Origin: Gigantopelta aegis | Lineage: Eukaryota; Mollusca; Gastropoda; Neomphalida; Peltospiridae | Length of the DNA: 64,000 nucleotides | Reading direction: 5' to 3' | NCBI RefSeq assembly: GCF_016097555.1 | Contig: NC_054712.1 | Span: 59,465,824 to 59,529,823, forward strand | In this document: positions 12,301-24,204 of the stretch, piece by piece | Numbering within the stretch: position 1 is the first letter of the stretch | Layout: the number at the start of each line of letters is the position of its first letter | Position numbers and translations under genes: made by a program | The notes under the pieces: generated by a model | Databases searched by the model: none | What the model was told of the DNA's origin: nothing | The model's input: the letters and a program-made list of their open reading frames with translations, nothing else

Positions 12301-14209
12301 AATGTCGCGTATCCCTTGTAAGCAGTGTACGCGTACTGGCATTGCTATGGTAGAAACTGTACCAACTCTCCGTCAATCACAACAATCGAATAATACTATA
12401 TCCGTTGTATATAGACTGACTGAAGGAAAGGCTGTGAAACCTCTTCAAAATGAGTTACCTAATACAAAGTTGGCTGTCGTTCTACGTCAGCAATGCGAGT
12501 CATTGAAAGTGCATGATGGATATTTGATCAGGGTTTTGGATGACACGGGGCATACACAAATAATCGTACCGGAAGCCGATAGAAATGCCGTTTTAACCGG
12601 GTTACATGAGAATATTGCGGGTGGTGGACATAATGGGATTGATCGAATGATGTCCAAGTTGAAACAGCGTTATTATTGGCCAGGGTGGGTTAATGACGTT
12701 CAAACTTGGTGTTTAACGTGCAAACAGTGTGCATCGCGTAAGTCACCTAGTCGCAAAAACCGAGCTGGTATGATGAGTGAAATCCCGTGCTTTCCATTTC
12801 AACGTATAGCAGTTGATCTTTCTGGACCATGGCCCGTTACTGATAGGGGAAACAGGTGGATTATGGTAGTGCAAGATTACTATACAAAGTGGGCAGAGGC
12901 CTATGCCATTCCCAACCAGGAAGCTGTAACGGTGTCTGGTAAATTGGTGGACGAGGTTCATTTGTAGGTTTGGGGTTCCACATAGTTTGCATTGGGACCA
13001 AGGAGCTAATTTCGAGTCGAAATTATTTCAAGAGATGTGTAGAATGCTGGGTATAACAAAAACGCGTACAACGGCGTATTACCCGCAGTCTGATGGCCTG
13101 GTCTATCGCATGAATAGGACTGTCAGACATGCTTAGTATGTATGTGGAGTAATCACAGAATGATTGGGATATTCATTTGCCCAAGTTACTTATGGCCTAT
13201 CGTAGTGGGAAACAAGAGTCGACGAAGTTTTCGTCGAACTATCTTGTGTTTGGTAGGGAAGTGACTTTACCCATTGAAATAGTGGAAGGCTCGCCGTGTA
13301 TTGCAAAACCCATGTCAACTTTTGTCAGGAAAACTAAAGAACATTTGCAAAATGCATTTAAAACCGTAGGTGAGAATTTAGATAAAAGTCATGGAAAGCA
13401 AAAGTTTTACTATGATATGAAATCTGTTGTGCAAAATGTTAAGATCGGTGACAATGTTTGGATGTACAAAAAAAGGGCAAAAAGGGGTAAATTTCCGAAA
13501 TGGGTAAAACCGTGGATAGGGCCCTTACGAGTTATAAAGAAAATTAATGAGGTTACTTACCGAGTACAGAGTAACGTAAACGGGAAACGTATTAGGGAAG
13601 TTGTACATGTCAACAAGTTAAAAGCGGCTGGTAACTATAGGGAAAACGAGGTTGAAGAAAATGCTAGGTTGAGAGAAGTTCGGTTTCACCCGAACATTGT
13701 GAACCTAGAAGGGGTAGATAATGATTGACGATGATGAAGTTATTTGGTGGCGAGGTCGTGCACGGCAACAACGTGTTTCCGAGCAGCCAACGTTTGTTGG
13801 GCATGTGTCTAATACTTCGTCAAGTCGGGATTCGAGACGTAACACTTCCGGTTCTTCACCCATAACAGTTGATAATGAAGTGCGTTTACCTGGTGTTTTA
13901 TCTGTGTCAGATGATGAGAGTACTCATCGGAAAGTGGTAGAAATGCCTAGTATTGTATATAGCGAAACTACTCAACACGTTGCATCCCTTATTTTGAGTA
14001 ATACTTCAGAGGGCGGTTCTGTAGAAACACCTGCAGGGTATGTAAGCGTTAGTCCGGAAGTTGGCTCAAGGGAAGAAACCGATTGCGGTGAGAAGAGGGT
14101 TTTCTCGACCCCACCGGTGATGACTAGGATGGGGAGAATAATTAGGCCACCGTCAGATTTGCAGATTATGTCACACATTAATATGCTATATGGTTTGTAT
14201 GTAGTTTAA
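9397..14209 (+). pseudogene. Ty3/gypsy-family gag-pol (retrotransposon fossil, broken)
   Basis: In order along the + strand I see a gag-like start (GLRPEPFNGEKQEDWPDWL), a CCHC zinc knuckle near 10100 (CWNCGDTNHMVRFC), an aspartic protease with DTGA near 10300, and reverse transcriptase with [16 protein letters not shown] and a YIDD box near 11525. Then come RNase H (RRELLAVVDGVKHF), an integrase zinc finger with HX3-4H...CX2C near 12600-12730, an integrase core with DLSGPWP near 12820, and a C-terminal part to about 13720. A last open stretch to 14209 is not recognised. The domain order is that of Ty3/gypsy. The coding region is broken in several places, so it is a fossil that cannot act by itself. 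No envelope gene is seen. Confidence 0.9.
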
Positions 14210-15164
14210 ATGAGATTGGCGCCAATCGATTGTTGTGTAAATGAGTGAATGCTTTTTTTTTTTTTTATTAAAACTGGTTTATTTGTGTGACAAGTTTGAA
14301 AAATCTGTACATAAAATGTCGATTGTTGGGGTTGATGGTGTTGTATCGTTATCTATTTCATGTGCAATACACAGTTTAGTGAGTACATATAGGATAATTT
14401 TATCATCTTGGGGTAGATTTACAGTATTTGACTGGTGATATTGTCATGTGCGTTTAAATGGTTAACTTACTTTACATTAAGTCCGGACTAGTATATATAA
14501 TTTTATTATAGGGGTGTCGTATTAGTTTATTCTGGGATGGGGTAGTTTGTTAGGCATCACTCTTGTGTGATGGTAGTGTTCCCAGCGGAAGTCCATTGTC
14601 ACGTGAGTATGTTTTGTTTTGTGCCGTTTTGTTTCATTGTTATTTGTCATGATATGATTGGTAGTTTAATGTTATGTGTAATGAATTAATTATTATATAT
14701 TTATATATGGAACTAATGTTTAGCTAGTTTTTCAGGGTTCGTTTTGATGTATGAGGGAATCTATAGATGTGATGTCTTTGTTTGATGGGCAGCATTGCTG
14801 ATAACTGTACAAGTGATGGTGGACACGGTAGAAACGTCCTGATTTGAAATGTGCTATGTGGCCATGAGGGAGATGACATTGCTTGCTATGGTGCTTTGCT
14901 GATGGTGGGCGTGAGATGCATTCTTGGAGTATAGATTCGTGGAAAAGAACAGTGGTTTATTGACTTTCACGATCCTTGATGTATAAAGATTGGTTTATAT
15001 GTGCTTGAATTCTCTACTCATATAGACAATACATGAAAGACATCATGTTGGACACATTAATAAGCGTTAGTTTATGTGTTTTATGATGGATTTAATTCCT
15101 CTGGTCAGTTAGGAGTTATGTGATCACCTAGTGTTCTGAAAGGCGTCAGGCGATCGCTTTATTT
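14210..15164. other. 3-prime non-coding part of the gypsy fossil
   Basis: No gene. GATTGGCGCCAATCG near 14215 is a short palindrome. The stretch ends at a purine-rich tract and is best read as the region between pol and a 3-prime LTR. Confidence 0.5.
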
Positions 15165-15769
15165 TGGTGGGGGGGAGGGGGCGATGTAACAGACCAGTGG
15201 AAAGTCTATTATTGTCTGTAATGAAATAGACTAGTGGAAAGTCTGGGCTATTTTTACTGGCTGCAATGCATTTCATTATGTGCATTATACGGTCGCACGT
15301 GCATTGCGAGGGCAGTGATCTACAGCCAATGGGAAACGGCTGCACTGCAGTGAGAGACAAATAAAAGCGGTTAGCGACGAGTGTTCGGGGTCTTCCGCTG
15401 GGAATGTGATTGGGTCGGTAGGTAAAACAGTATGAGTAAATGTTAGGTTAATTGGGGCTGGGGGTGGTCGTAATTTACTGTAGTTGTTATTTAATACATT
15501 CGACAGTGAACACTGGGATTATGTTATGTTTTGTGTTTTGATAATTATGTACTAAATATTATTATTTCAATTGGTGTTTGTGTTTTATTATATGTAGTAA
15601 TTACGGTATCCGGATGAATTTCGAATCTGCGTGGATGAGCGCCCGCGAGGGAGCCTTAATCTCCTGTCGACATTCACTTGTTGAGGGTTGAGGGGAGATT
15701 GACGCTCACTCGTGGCCGTTCCGTCCTCGTTGATGGTCTTATTATTGTTCTAGATTTAGGACGGTTACA
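15165..15769 (+). repeat. Polypurine tract and second LTR-like unit (585 bp)
   Basis: GGTGGGGGGGAGGGGG at about 15165-15180 has the look of a polypurine tract. It is followed at 15185 by TGTAACAGACC, and the unit could end at GGTTACA (15769), giving TG...CA ends with inverted TGTAAC/GTTACA. AATAAAAG lies near 15360. It shows no similarity to the 1.1-kb repeats at 8209 and 17933, so it is a different LTR family. I found no second copy in the window. Confidence 0.55.
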
Positions 15770-16254
15770 CATATATCCCAGTAGAAAACTTCATTTCGCT
15801 GAAAAAAACTACGAAATGAAAGACTCCCAAGTCGAGCACACGAAAGCACGTGCAGTGTGCACAAGCGAAACAAACACGTCTTACCGCGTGGAGGGAGCTC
15901 TAGACTGGGAATGTTACTATCGGAGACCAAGCTATGTATATTTTTGCCAATTCCCGACAACCAAAAGTTGGCAAAGATTTGCGCTCTAATACCACAACAA
16001 TCCTATGTTTGACGTGAAATACATTTACATCGATTATTTTCGAGTTGATTGATTAAAAGAAATTCAGATATTAATCATTAATACACACACTACAGAAAGA
16101 AACCCGACAGCACCCACATTCAGCTAAGCTTCGGCAAACTCCGGACAGCAGAATTCTAAGTTCGCCGACCTATATCATGACGATGCATCACATGATCGCC
16201 CACTCAGCCATTCCGTCTTCCAGGTGCCGTCTCAAAACGACAAGTGCCCGACAG

Positions 16255-16530
16255 TCACCAAAAAAAGTTTGTTTTGTGTAACGACACCACTACAGCACAT
16301 TTATTCATTAATCATCGGCTATTGGATTTCAAATATTTGGTAATTTTATCAGTGTTAGAGAGGAAACCATTAGCAGCAAGGGATCTTTTATTTGCGCTTC
16401 CCACAGGCAGGATAGCACAAACCATGGCCTTTGTTGAACCAGTTATGGATCACTGGTCGGTGCAAGTGGTTTACACCTACCCAATTGAGCCTAGCGGAGC
16501 ACTCACTCAGGGTTTGGAGCCCCTGTAACT
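16255..16530. repeat. Dispersed mollusc repeat inside the foldback
   Basis: Reads AAAGTTTGTTTTGTGTAACG, CGACACCACTACAGCACA, ATCATCGGCTATTGGAT, then GAGAGGAAACC, AGGGATCTTTTAT, CACAGGCAGGATAGCACA and a tail near GGTTTACACCTACCC. The block order is that of a common mollusc SINE/MITE-like family, as I recall it. The open frame across it is incidental. Confidence 0.7.
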
Positions 16531-16647
16531 GTTGCACAAGGCGGAATCGCCCAGTGGGCGATCACGTGATCTACGTCACGAAATAGGTCACCGAGCTTTG
16601 TAATTCTTGCGACGGAGTTACGAAGCGTAGCTGAATGTGGGTGCTGT

Positions 16648-16862
16648 TCGTTTATAAGTACTTGGATACCCGTATATTTGTATTAAATATCTGTATTATT
16701 ACATAATATATTGATGTGCGTGATTGTATATGTGTTTGTGTATGTATTGTAATTAATGTATTTACTGTCGACCATCTTGTCACGTGTATATAACAAAATG
16801 ATTATGTATATATTGCTCCTATGCCGTTGTGTAACGGCCCGAGTGTAAATAAAGTCTTGTCT
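16648..16862 (+). mobile_element. About 215-bp tailed insert within the right foldback arm
   Basis: The left arm is continuous where the right arm is split: GTGCTG then TCGG in the intact arm. The insert begins near TTCGTTTATAAGTAC and ends AAATAAAGTCTTGTCTTG, an AATAAA followed by a CTTGT repeat tail. That is what a small non-LTR or SINE-type retroinsert leaves. A short TCG may be duplicated at the borders. Confidence 0.5.
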
Positions 16863-17115
16863 TGTCGGATTTCTTTCTGTAGTTTGTGTATTAGTGATTA
16901 ATATGTGGATTTTTTTAAATCAGTTAACTCGAAAATGATCGATGTAAAGGTATTTGACGTCAAACATAGGATTGTTGTGGTATTAGAGCGGAAATCTTTG
17001 CCAACGTTTTGGTTGTCGGTAATTGCCAAAAAAATACATAGCTTGATCTCTGACTGTAATGAGAGCGTATTTATGTCCAAATGTCCGTCTAGCTCTTAGT
17101 CGGAGTACTCGGGCT

Positions 17116-17932
17116 AGACATGTAACCGGATGTTTTAAATTGCATATCACATACACTACAATTTTAAAACAGTTTACATATATTTTATTCTTTCTAACTC
17201 TTAATAGTGCAAAGCTCTCTTACTTTGTTTCTATTGTTTTCCTGTGTCTTTGGAATTGTCAGCTTGGGTTGTGTTCACCCTCAACTCAGTGTTCAGGCCA
17301 GGTAGTCGTTCAATAGTAAGCCCATCTATTGTTTCTTTTGTTACCTGGTGTTCTCTGGAGTCAGATACTTTTAAACATTAAAGCACGACAGAGGTGGTTT
17401 TCTGCATTGCGAGTTTTCCATTTGATCAAATTCTGCATGGCAGTTATTAACAGCACAGGTAAATACAAACATATATTTTAAGATATAACCATGTGTTTTT
17501 AAGTAGTAAACTAGATTAGTGTATGCATATCTTATGATAAGCCTTAAATTAGAACTTAGCATGTGTAAGCAGTTGATTAAACTTATTCTATAGCGAACGA
17601 GTTAAAGTAGTGTTTAATAATGTTTATAATTATATAGGGATATCTGTCTTCTAAGACGAATATTTGATTAGGTTTGATAATACAAATAAGTAAATAACTA
17701 AATCAGTTATTAATCTACTTTATTATTAAGTGTATATATGAATATATTCTATGTGTATATTTTATATGCTCCTATTTATAAGTGGTATTTTGTTGGCAGG
17801 TTATCAATGATGTAGCATAACCAGCATCATTATTCAAACGATCTGACCCACAGTCGGTAGGTTAAATATTTACTTATATGTGATTTCGTGATTCTGTGTG
17901 TTATAGAATATACAGACAGGTATTTATATAGT
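17116..17932. other. Non-coding AT-rich stretch
   Basis: No gene. It has no polypurine tract directly before the LTR copy at 17933, which bears on how the LTRs are paired. Confidence 0.5.
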
Positions 17933-19098
17933 TGTGACGGAACATGCTTTTATCTTTTCGCCTGTGGCGATGTTAATTGTTTTAGAGGGCTGTGTGCAGC
18001 TTGGTTACGTAATACCCCCGCGCGACGGTGGTAGTCCTGCGTCCCAATACACACCCAGACCAGGTGTGGAGGCCATGTGGAGAGTGGTTACGTAATACCT
18101 CCACGCGACCATGGTATCTCTAGTGAAATAGGCGTCGATCAGTCTAGGCTTCTAAGAAAATATACCGTCTTGGTCGCTGTGGAAATATACACATCATAAG
18201 ATTCAGTCACGCGGACTGTCTCCGGACCAGTCTGGGATTTTATAATAGATAGGATTTTAGATATATCGAGGAGAAACATTGGAAGTATCTAGGGGAACGG
18301 ACGTGGTCCAACTGAACGACTTGTATTAGTTCAGACCGGACTTGGTAAATATATATTTCTGCTCTGTTGTATAACCTTGATGTGATTGATGTGACTTTAA
18401 ATATTTTAATACTGTATTATACCAATATTCTTTAGACAGTGTCTCCGGTAATCTGACGAAGTAAATTGTAGGCTTCACTGTTCTAATATTTTTATACGAG
18501 TATTTGGTAAGATAAAGCTTAGCCGGTCATCCTAGATGACCTAGGTAAACTGTAGGTTATTGTCTTTATTGTGATATGTACCAGTATTAATTCTGTATTA
18601 CAAGGTTACTGAATGAGTATTTAAGGGTTAATTAAAAATTAACCAGTTAGGAATAGAGTTGTAATTCCTTTATTAATTAAGTTCCCCTGGCAGCGTTTCT
18701 CAATTATCACACGTGTGTGTGTTGTATCACGGTGAAATGATTAGAATATTGTGTAAACTAGACACCTAGTGATTAACTAATTAAGTGATTAGCTCTGGGT
18801 TGTTATTATATTGTTGTTAATTAACTACTGCGGCAAGTACATTTGTCAGCGTTAGAGTTAATACAGATTCCAAAGTGTATTGTGTTTTGTTGTGTTTTCT
18901 AGTGAACTAAACGTGCTACATATATATATATATATTTATATATATTTATATCAGATCTTATCTCAGATCACTCCTAGAGCCGGGCCACTCGGGTAGTAGC
19001 ATGCCCGATACGGAGAGATCTAATAGATATGCAGTTAGGAGTGATATTTGGATAATCGTGTTTTATTCAGTTACGGGTATTATAGGATCCCCGTGACA
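17933..19098. repeat. Long terminal repeat, right copy (LTR fossil)
   Basis: Starts TGTGACGGAACATGC and ends CCCCGTGACA, with TG...CA borders. It is flanked by ATAGT on the left and GTAGT on the right, a 5-bp near-duplication. The body matches 8209-9346. Either it is the 3-prime LTR of the gypsy fossil or, as the flanks and the missing polypurine tract hint, an independent solo LTR. Confidence 0.75.
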
Positions 19099-19468
19099 GT
19101 AGTTTTATGACGTGCTTAGCACATGCTTATGTAATGATGTGATTATTAAATTAACCTTTGAATTATAATTATATTTGATTTTGAGTCTCTTTGAATTGAA
19201 ATGTTGGTGTTAAATGTACATTAGTAATATAATATTGTAGTAATTTGTACTTGGTAAATAGCGTTATGTATGGTAAAATAATATATGTTGTAACCTGGAA
19301 AATATAACTGATTTTATGTCCTTTTGTTATTCCAGGGTCGTTATTTGTGTTGATATTTTACATGTACATCGGGATCTTCACATCCCTCCAGGTGATCCCC
19401 GAATAAAGACCCCAGCTGAAGTCTAATGTGATATATATATATATATACATACATATACATATATACAC
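19099..19468. other. Non-coding stretch with a polyadenylation-like signal
   Basis: AT-rich. GATCCCCGAATAAAGACC near 19400 contains AATAAA. It ends in a TA-rich microsatellite that is the target of the Tc1 insertion at 19469. Confidence 0.45.
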
Positions 19469-21051
19469 TACTCAAAAGAATTTAAGGGTCAAACATTTAT
19501 AACCAAATAAGTTTCAGAGTGTATTAGATTGATGATGTAAACTACACCAATTTTTTTATTTATTATTCCATATTTACAAAAAACCACAAATAAACGTCAC
19601 TGTATACAAGAAAGTCACATGACATGCTGCCAAAGTTGAAGGTTGTCAAACATGGATTTTACACATTAGAACATTCGTTTAATAGTGTGTGAATCCACCC
19701 CTGGCGCGAATACACTCGACACATCGTTGCCTCATGCTGCTGATCAGACGTCTGAAGAACTCTTGGGGAATGGCCTGCCACTCTGCCATAAGAAGTTAAC
19801 CCAGATCATGAAGGTTGCCGGAGGGGCATGGTTATCCCGAACTCTCCTGCCTAATTCGTCCCAGGCGTTCTCTATTGGGGCCAAGTCAGGCGAATATGCT
19901 GGCCAATCCATCCTGGCGATACCTTGTTGTCTGAGAAAGTCCGTTACCACCCTGGCGCGGTGGGGTCTGGCATTGTCATCATGCAAAACTGCCCCGCCGC
20001 CAATCTGCTGAAGGCCTGGGAGAACCAACGGCCGGATAATCTCATTCAGATAGCGGATTCCATTCAGATTGCCATCCACCACATAGAGGGGGGTCCTGTG
20101 GTGGATAGAGATGCCGCCCCACACCATGACGCTGCCACCACCGAACCGGTGACGTTGTCTAACGTTAACGTAAGCGAAGCGCTCCCCAGGACGTCTGTAG
20201 ACACGAACCCGACCGTCGTTGAACTGGAGACTAAACCTGGACTCATCAGTGAACATCACTCGACCCCACCGCAGATGAAGCGTGCACCAGTGACGTCTGG
20301 CCGTTCTGTGACGTGGTAGGAGTGGTGGTCCAACAGCCTGGCGACGGCAGCGTAGATTATTGGCTCTCAAACGATTGCGTATGGTTTGATCAGACACTCG
20401 AGTTCCAGTCGCAGTCCGCAGATTGTCACCTAATCGGCGTGCAGTGGTTGTGCGTTGACGTAGAGCCATATTGGTGATGTAGCGGTCCTCTCTATTTGTA
20501 GTGCTTCGGGGTCTTCCCCAACGTGGACGATTTCGAACAGAATTCGTTGCTTGGTACCGTTGCCACAGTCGGCCAACGACACTCTGACTGACACCAAGTC
20601 TCAGAGCAACATTTCTTTGCGTATTGCCATCCTGAAGCCAAGCAATAGCCCTTCCTCGATCTTCGATAGTCAGTTGAAGTCGTACCATTGTCGAATTTGG
20701 AGTGTGCACCATACACGAACGCAAGCTCCAATTATACGGAAATTCAGCATTGGGAACATGGAATACACGTGCAAAGCGTGCAAATGAAGCGCTTTGTGAA
20801 AAAGCAAGTTATAGGCACTTAGCAGACCTTTTGCTTTCGCCCTAATTTACGTGCAAATGTAAGCATGTTTTCGCCATTAGAACTAGTCGACAGTGTCAAT
20901 GACGGTGGATTTTAATTCATTTATGGGTTGCTTAGACCCACTTTCGTCAAAATGGAACAATACCATGCGTGACATTATGGTCTAGCTAATATAATTGACA
21001 TTCAGAAAATAATGTCGAAAATATCGTCTGACCCTTAAATTCTTTTGAGTA
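19469..21051 (-). mobile_element. Tc1/mariner transposon (copy A), complete ends
   Basis: Inverted ends CTCAAAAGAATTTAAGGGTC and its reverse complement are bordered by TA on both sides within a TATA-rich target, as Tc1/mariner elements do. The transposase lies on the minus strand and is damaged, so the copy is dead by itself. Confidence 0.92.
19679..20688 (-). pseudogene. Tc1-type DD34E transposase, frameshifted near the C-terminus
   Basis: Cut-and-paste transposase for the surrounding element. I take the start at the M of MVRLQLTIEDRG (20688). N-terminal helix-turn-helix (NVALRLGVSQSVVGRLWQRY), a GRPR motif, then the DDE core: MFTDESRFSL, VLHDDNARPH and YSPDLAPIENAW, with D-to-E spacing of 34. 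Near 19818 the frame shifts by one base (after HAPPAT), and the following frame also holds a stop. The family C-terminus (EWQAIPQEFF ... RGGFTHY) continues in the next frame to 19679. The catalytic residues are intact, so the damage looks recent. Confidence 0.9.
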
Positions 21052-22139
21052 AGATATATATATATATATATATAGAACCTTCTGTGGCAGGCTTGTATTT
21101 GTTGCCTATTGAGGTTATGGCAGGTTTAGGTTTTAATATAGTTAATTTAATAGTTTGATAAAGTCTAGGTTTTAATGTATTTATTGAAATTGATTTTAGG
21201 CAAGTCTAACTCAATAAAGCACAGACCGTGCATGAGCAAAGTTCACTAGCACATGAACTTTCTTTTGTCTGAGCATGAGCTTTTCCTTTTCTTTCTGCCG
21301 CAAGTCAGTTGCTATGTTCAGTTGACTTGCCGATTTCAGATGTGTTGGTTGTGTTTTTACTTTCAACATTATTTTATTATGAAGACAGAAACCGGAGTTT
21401 CATCTGGTTAATGTTGGGACCCAGATCCCATATATTTGGTGAGTTATTTTGCAGTTAATATATATTAATTTCATTACACTTAGACAATACTAAATGTAAA
21501 TGTTGATATAACAATCACATTCACATTAAAGTATTCACATGATTTGTATTTATTGTGTATGCTATGTGCAGTTCAGATATTGCCACATGTGTAAATGTAC
21601 ATTATGATACATTGTCATAATTGATGATTGGATATTAATAATATGGATGATGTTATACATGATGTAATGGCCATGAACAATATGTTTGTACATGTGTAAT
21701 ATGTCGTGTTGGTCGGATATATGTTTGTATTTTATTTTAATTATTTCAGTCTTTAATTATTATTTCGGACACGACCCGAACCTGAATAAACGAGTTCTGA
21801 ACTCTGAGCAGCTTTTGGCGTTTCTGTGAACTAAAACCCAGACAGACATTACCGTCGAGTCATTCCATCTTATATGCAAATTAAAGTAATCAATCACACA
21901 ATTTTGAATTATGTGCGACTTGAACGGCATTATGCATCGAACAGTTACCCCTCATCCAACCATAACAGATACCCACATCCTTAACACTTTCATTTACCAA
22001 CATCACACTCGATTTTTGATACCTGTTATAAATTCCCAAAAAACTATTTTTACAAACGTATGCTTCAGAAATGCATTTTATATATTTCATGAAGCCTCTG
22101 TACATGGACATCTCAAAAATGCCCGTTAAGAATGGACAT
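21052..22139. other. Non-coding stretch with polyadenylation-like end
   Basis: No gene. CCTGAATAAACGAG near 21782 carries AATAAA followed by a G/T-rich stretch, like the 3-prime end of an LTR or transcript. I cannot pair it with anything here. Confidence 0.4.
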
Positions 22140-22225
22140 TCACATTAATACTCATCATGTGCGTCCTCCGCCATCTTGAATGCGAGTAACTAGTTACCCG
22201 CGTGCGGTTATGCCCTGTGATGTTT
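22140..22225. repeat. Single inverted relative of the 70-bp array
   Basis: Its reverse complement reads ATAACCGCACGCGGGTAACT, ACTCGCATTCAAGATGGC, GGAGGACGCACATGATGAGT, closely matching the last unit and flank of the array at 4792-5190. Only one unit is present. Confidence 0.75.
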
Positions 22226-22586
22226 AACACATGGCCAATTATAACAAAACGCAATTTCATCAACTTAATTTTTACCTGTATTATTCTTTATTTTTTAAAG
22301 CATAGGTGGGAACATTTATGATGCCAGAGACTGGCATGCATAAATCTCAGCTGAAGATTCACAAACAACTGTGGTCATCGGCCATGCTTGCTGTTACCGG
22401 AAAGCGGTTAGGGGACTTAACTCTGCCTAATTTTTCTCGCTAATTTCTAATAGTCTATTGTTGACAACGTATACGTTCTGTCATTAGTGGGTTCGAATCC
22501 CTCATATACTGAACAAAATAAGAAACTCCCGCTAACTTTGCTTGAACATAACTTGATGAAAACAAACCGGGGGAATAAATGTTATA

Positions 22587-24083
22587 TACTCTTCAAAAAA
22601 AGAAACGCAAAAGGGTACAAATGGGTTATAACTCGATTTTATGTTTCCTACCGGTTCATGCTTTGTGAATATAAGGTCATTGCATGTCCCAAACACATTC
22701 CCACGGTTACATTCGTTAAAACGCAGCTACTGTACAATAAAGTTCCAAAATGTGAATATTCGCAAAAACGCAGCCACGTGCAAACCATGTCACCACTGCA
22801 CGTGCGTTGTCTGCACGTGCAACATGAACACCGACAGTATAAAAGTGCAGGGTGTTCGCTTGCCTGGCCTCTGTATCTGGCCGACAGTTGACAATCCAGG
22901 ACATGCCACGTCTCAGTGAACCGCAGAGAAACCATGCCATCGGCCGACTAGACGCAGGCGAATCCAGAACGGCCGTTGCCAGGGCATTCCATGTGTCCCC
23001 AAGCACCATCTCCAGACTGTGGGACCGTTACCAGCAACATGGATCAACACGTGACCTCCCTAGATCCGGTCGACCACGGGTCACTACCCCCGGGCAGGAC
23101 CGCTACATTCGGGTACGCCACCTTCGGGAACGATTGACTACTGCCACCTCCACAGCCGCAGCAATACCAGGTTTGCGCAGGATATCCGACCAGACCGTAC
23201 GGAACCGCCTACGTGAGGTAGGAATTCGTGCCAGACGTCCAGTTCGAGGTGTCATCTTAACACCACAAAACCGTCGACTCCGACTGCAGTGGTGCCAGAT
23301 TCATCGACAATGGCCTCAAATGCGATGGAGACAGGTGTGGTTCAGTGACGAGTCCCGATTTCTGCTCCGACGTCATGATGGAAGATGTCGCGTGTATAGG
23401 CGTCGTGGTGAACGTTATGCGGCAAACTGCGTGCAGGAAGTGGACAGATTCGGCGGGGGTAGTGTCATGGTGTGGGCAGCCATCTCACACACTGGCAGAA
23501 CTGACCTGGTCCACGTGCAGGGCAACCTGAATGCACAGGGCTACATTGACCAGATCCTCCGGCCACACATCGTTCCAGTTATGGCCAACGCCAACGCAGT
23601 GTTCCAACATGACAACGCCAGGCCTCACACAGCACGTCTCACAACGACTTTCCTACAGAACAACAACATTAATGTCCTTCCTTGGCCATCGATATCACCG
23701 GATTTGAACCCAATTGAGCATCTATGGGACGAGTTGGTCCGACGCCTCCGACAGCGACAACCACAGCCCCAGACCCTGCCCGAGCTGGCAGCAGCCTTGC
23801 AGGCCGAGTGGGCCACCATCCCCCGGATCGTCATCCGTACTCTGGTTGCTTCAATGGGCAGGCGGTGCCAGGCAGTTGTCAACACACGCGGAGGCCACAC
23901 CCGGTATTGACTCCAGATGACCTTGACCTTGGTGGTGTGTCCTATCACTTACTCACAATGGACTAGAGTGAATTGTGAACAATCCTGCAACATTTGGTAA
24001 TTATCGGACTCACCATTCAATAATTAAATCAATTCTCCAAATGTTACGACAATGTGGTTTTGCGTTTCTTCTTTTGAATAGTA
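22587..24083 (+). mobile_element. Young Tc1-like transposon (copy B1)
   Basis: TA, then CTCTTCAAAAAAAGAAACGC on the left; GCGTTTCTTCTTTTGAATAG, then TA on the right. It encodes one uninterrupted transposase. An inverted, nearly identical copy lies at 59331-60828. It is inserted into the left end of the older element at 22507-25543. Confidence 0.93.
22903..23910 (+). CDS. Tc1-type DD34E transposase, intact (copy B1)
   Basis: 335-residue cut-and-paste transposase, the usual length for Tc1. I chose the ATG of MPRLSEPQRN at 22903; the upstream in-frame extension opens with GTG, so it is less likely. Domains: paired-like helix-turn-helix (AVARAFHVSPSTISRLWDRY, about residues 25-45), GRPR hook near residue 57, second DNA-binding helix region, then the catalytic core with WFSDESRF, FQHDNARPH and SPDLNPIEHLW, D-to-E spacing 34. 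The C-terminus NTRGGHTRY is the family end. All catalytic residues are present and no break is seen, so it could be functional. It differs from the copy at 59504 at only five residues by eye. Confidence 0.95.
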   Translation: MPRLSEPQRNHAIGRLDAGESRTAVARAFHVSPSTISRLWDRYQQHGSTRDLPRSGRPRVTTPGQDRYIRVRHLRERLTTATSTAAAIPGLRRISDQTVRNRLREVGIRARRPVRGVILTPQNRRLRLQWCQIHRQWPQMRWRQVWFSDESRFLLRRHDGRCRVYRRRGERYAANCVQEVDRFGGGSVMVWAAISHTGRTDLVHVQGNLNAQGYIDQILRPHIVPVMANANAVFQHDNARPHTARLTTTFLQNNNINVLPWPSISPDLNPIEHLWDELVRRLRQRQPQPQTLPELAAALQAEWATIPRIVIRTLVASMGRRCQAVVNTRGGHTRY

Positions 24084-24204
24084 TATATGCGTTTAAGAGT
24101 GTTCCATGATGCATCGTTTGATGCAAAAAATCATGGTCATAGGTTAACAGAAACTGGGAGAAATTTTGACCAAATGTGGTAGGGATTAAAAAACAACACC
24201 CCAC

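Larger units (their letters stand above)
15890..17115. mobile_element. Foldback element with long inverted arms
   Basis: Left arm about 15915-16125 and right arm about 16625-17060 are reverse complements (shared ACATAGGATTGTTGTGGTAT, AATCTTTGCCAAC and GAATGTGGGTGCTG). The right arm is interrupted by an insert of about 215 bp at 16648-16862. The outer right end (17045-17115) belongs to the family seen at 7255 and 57850 (GAGTACTCGGGCTAG). The centre holds a mollusc repeat at 16255. No transposase gene is visible, so it is non-autonomous. Confidence 0.75.

Noticed and set aside
16244-16528. 94-residue open frame
   Set aside because: Lies entirely in a dispersed mollusc repeat. The frame is incidental.
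22480-22506. GGTTCGAATCC, a perfect tRNA B-box next to the Tc1 end
   Set aside because: No A-box, acceptor stem or anticodon arm at the right distance upstream, so I do not call a tRNA. It may be a SINE or tRNA remnant cut by the transposon.
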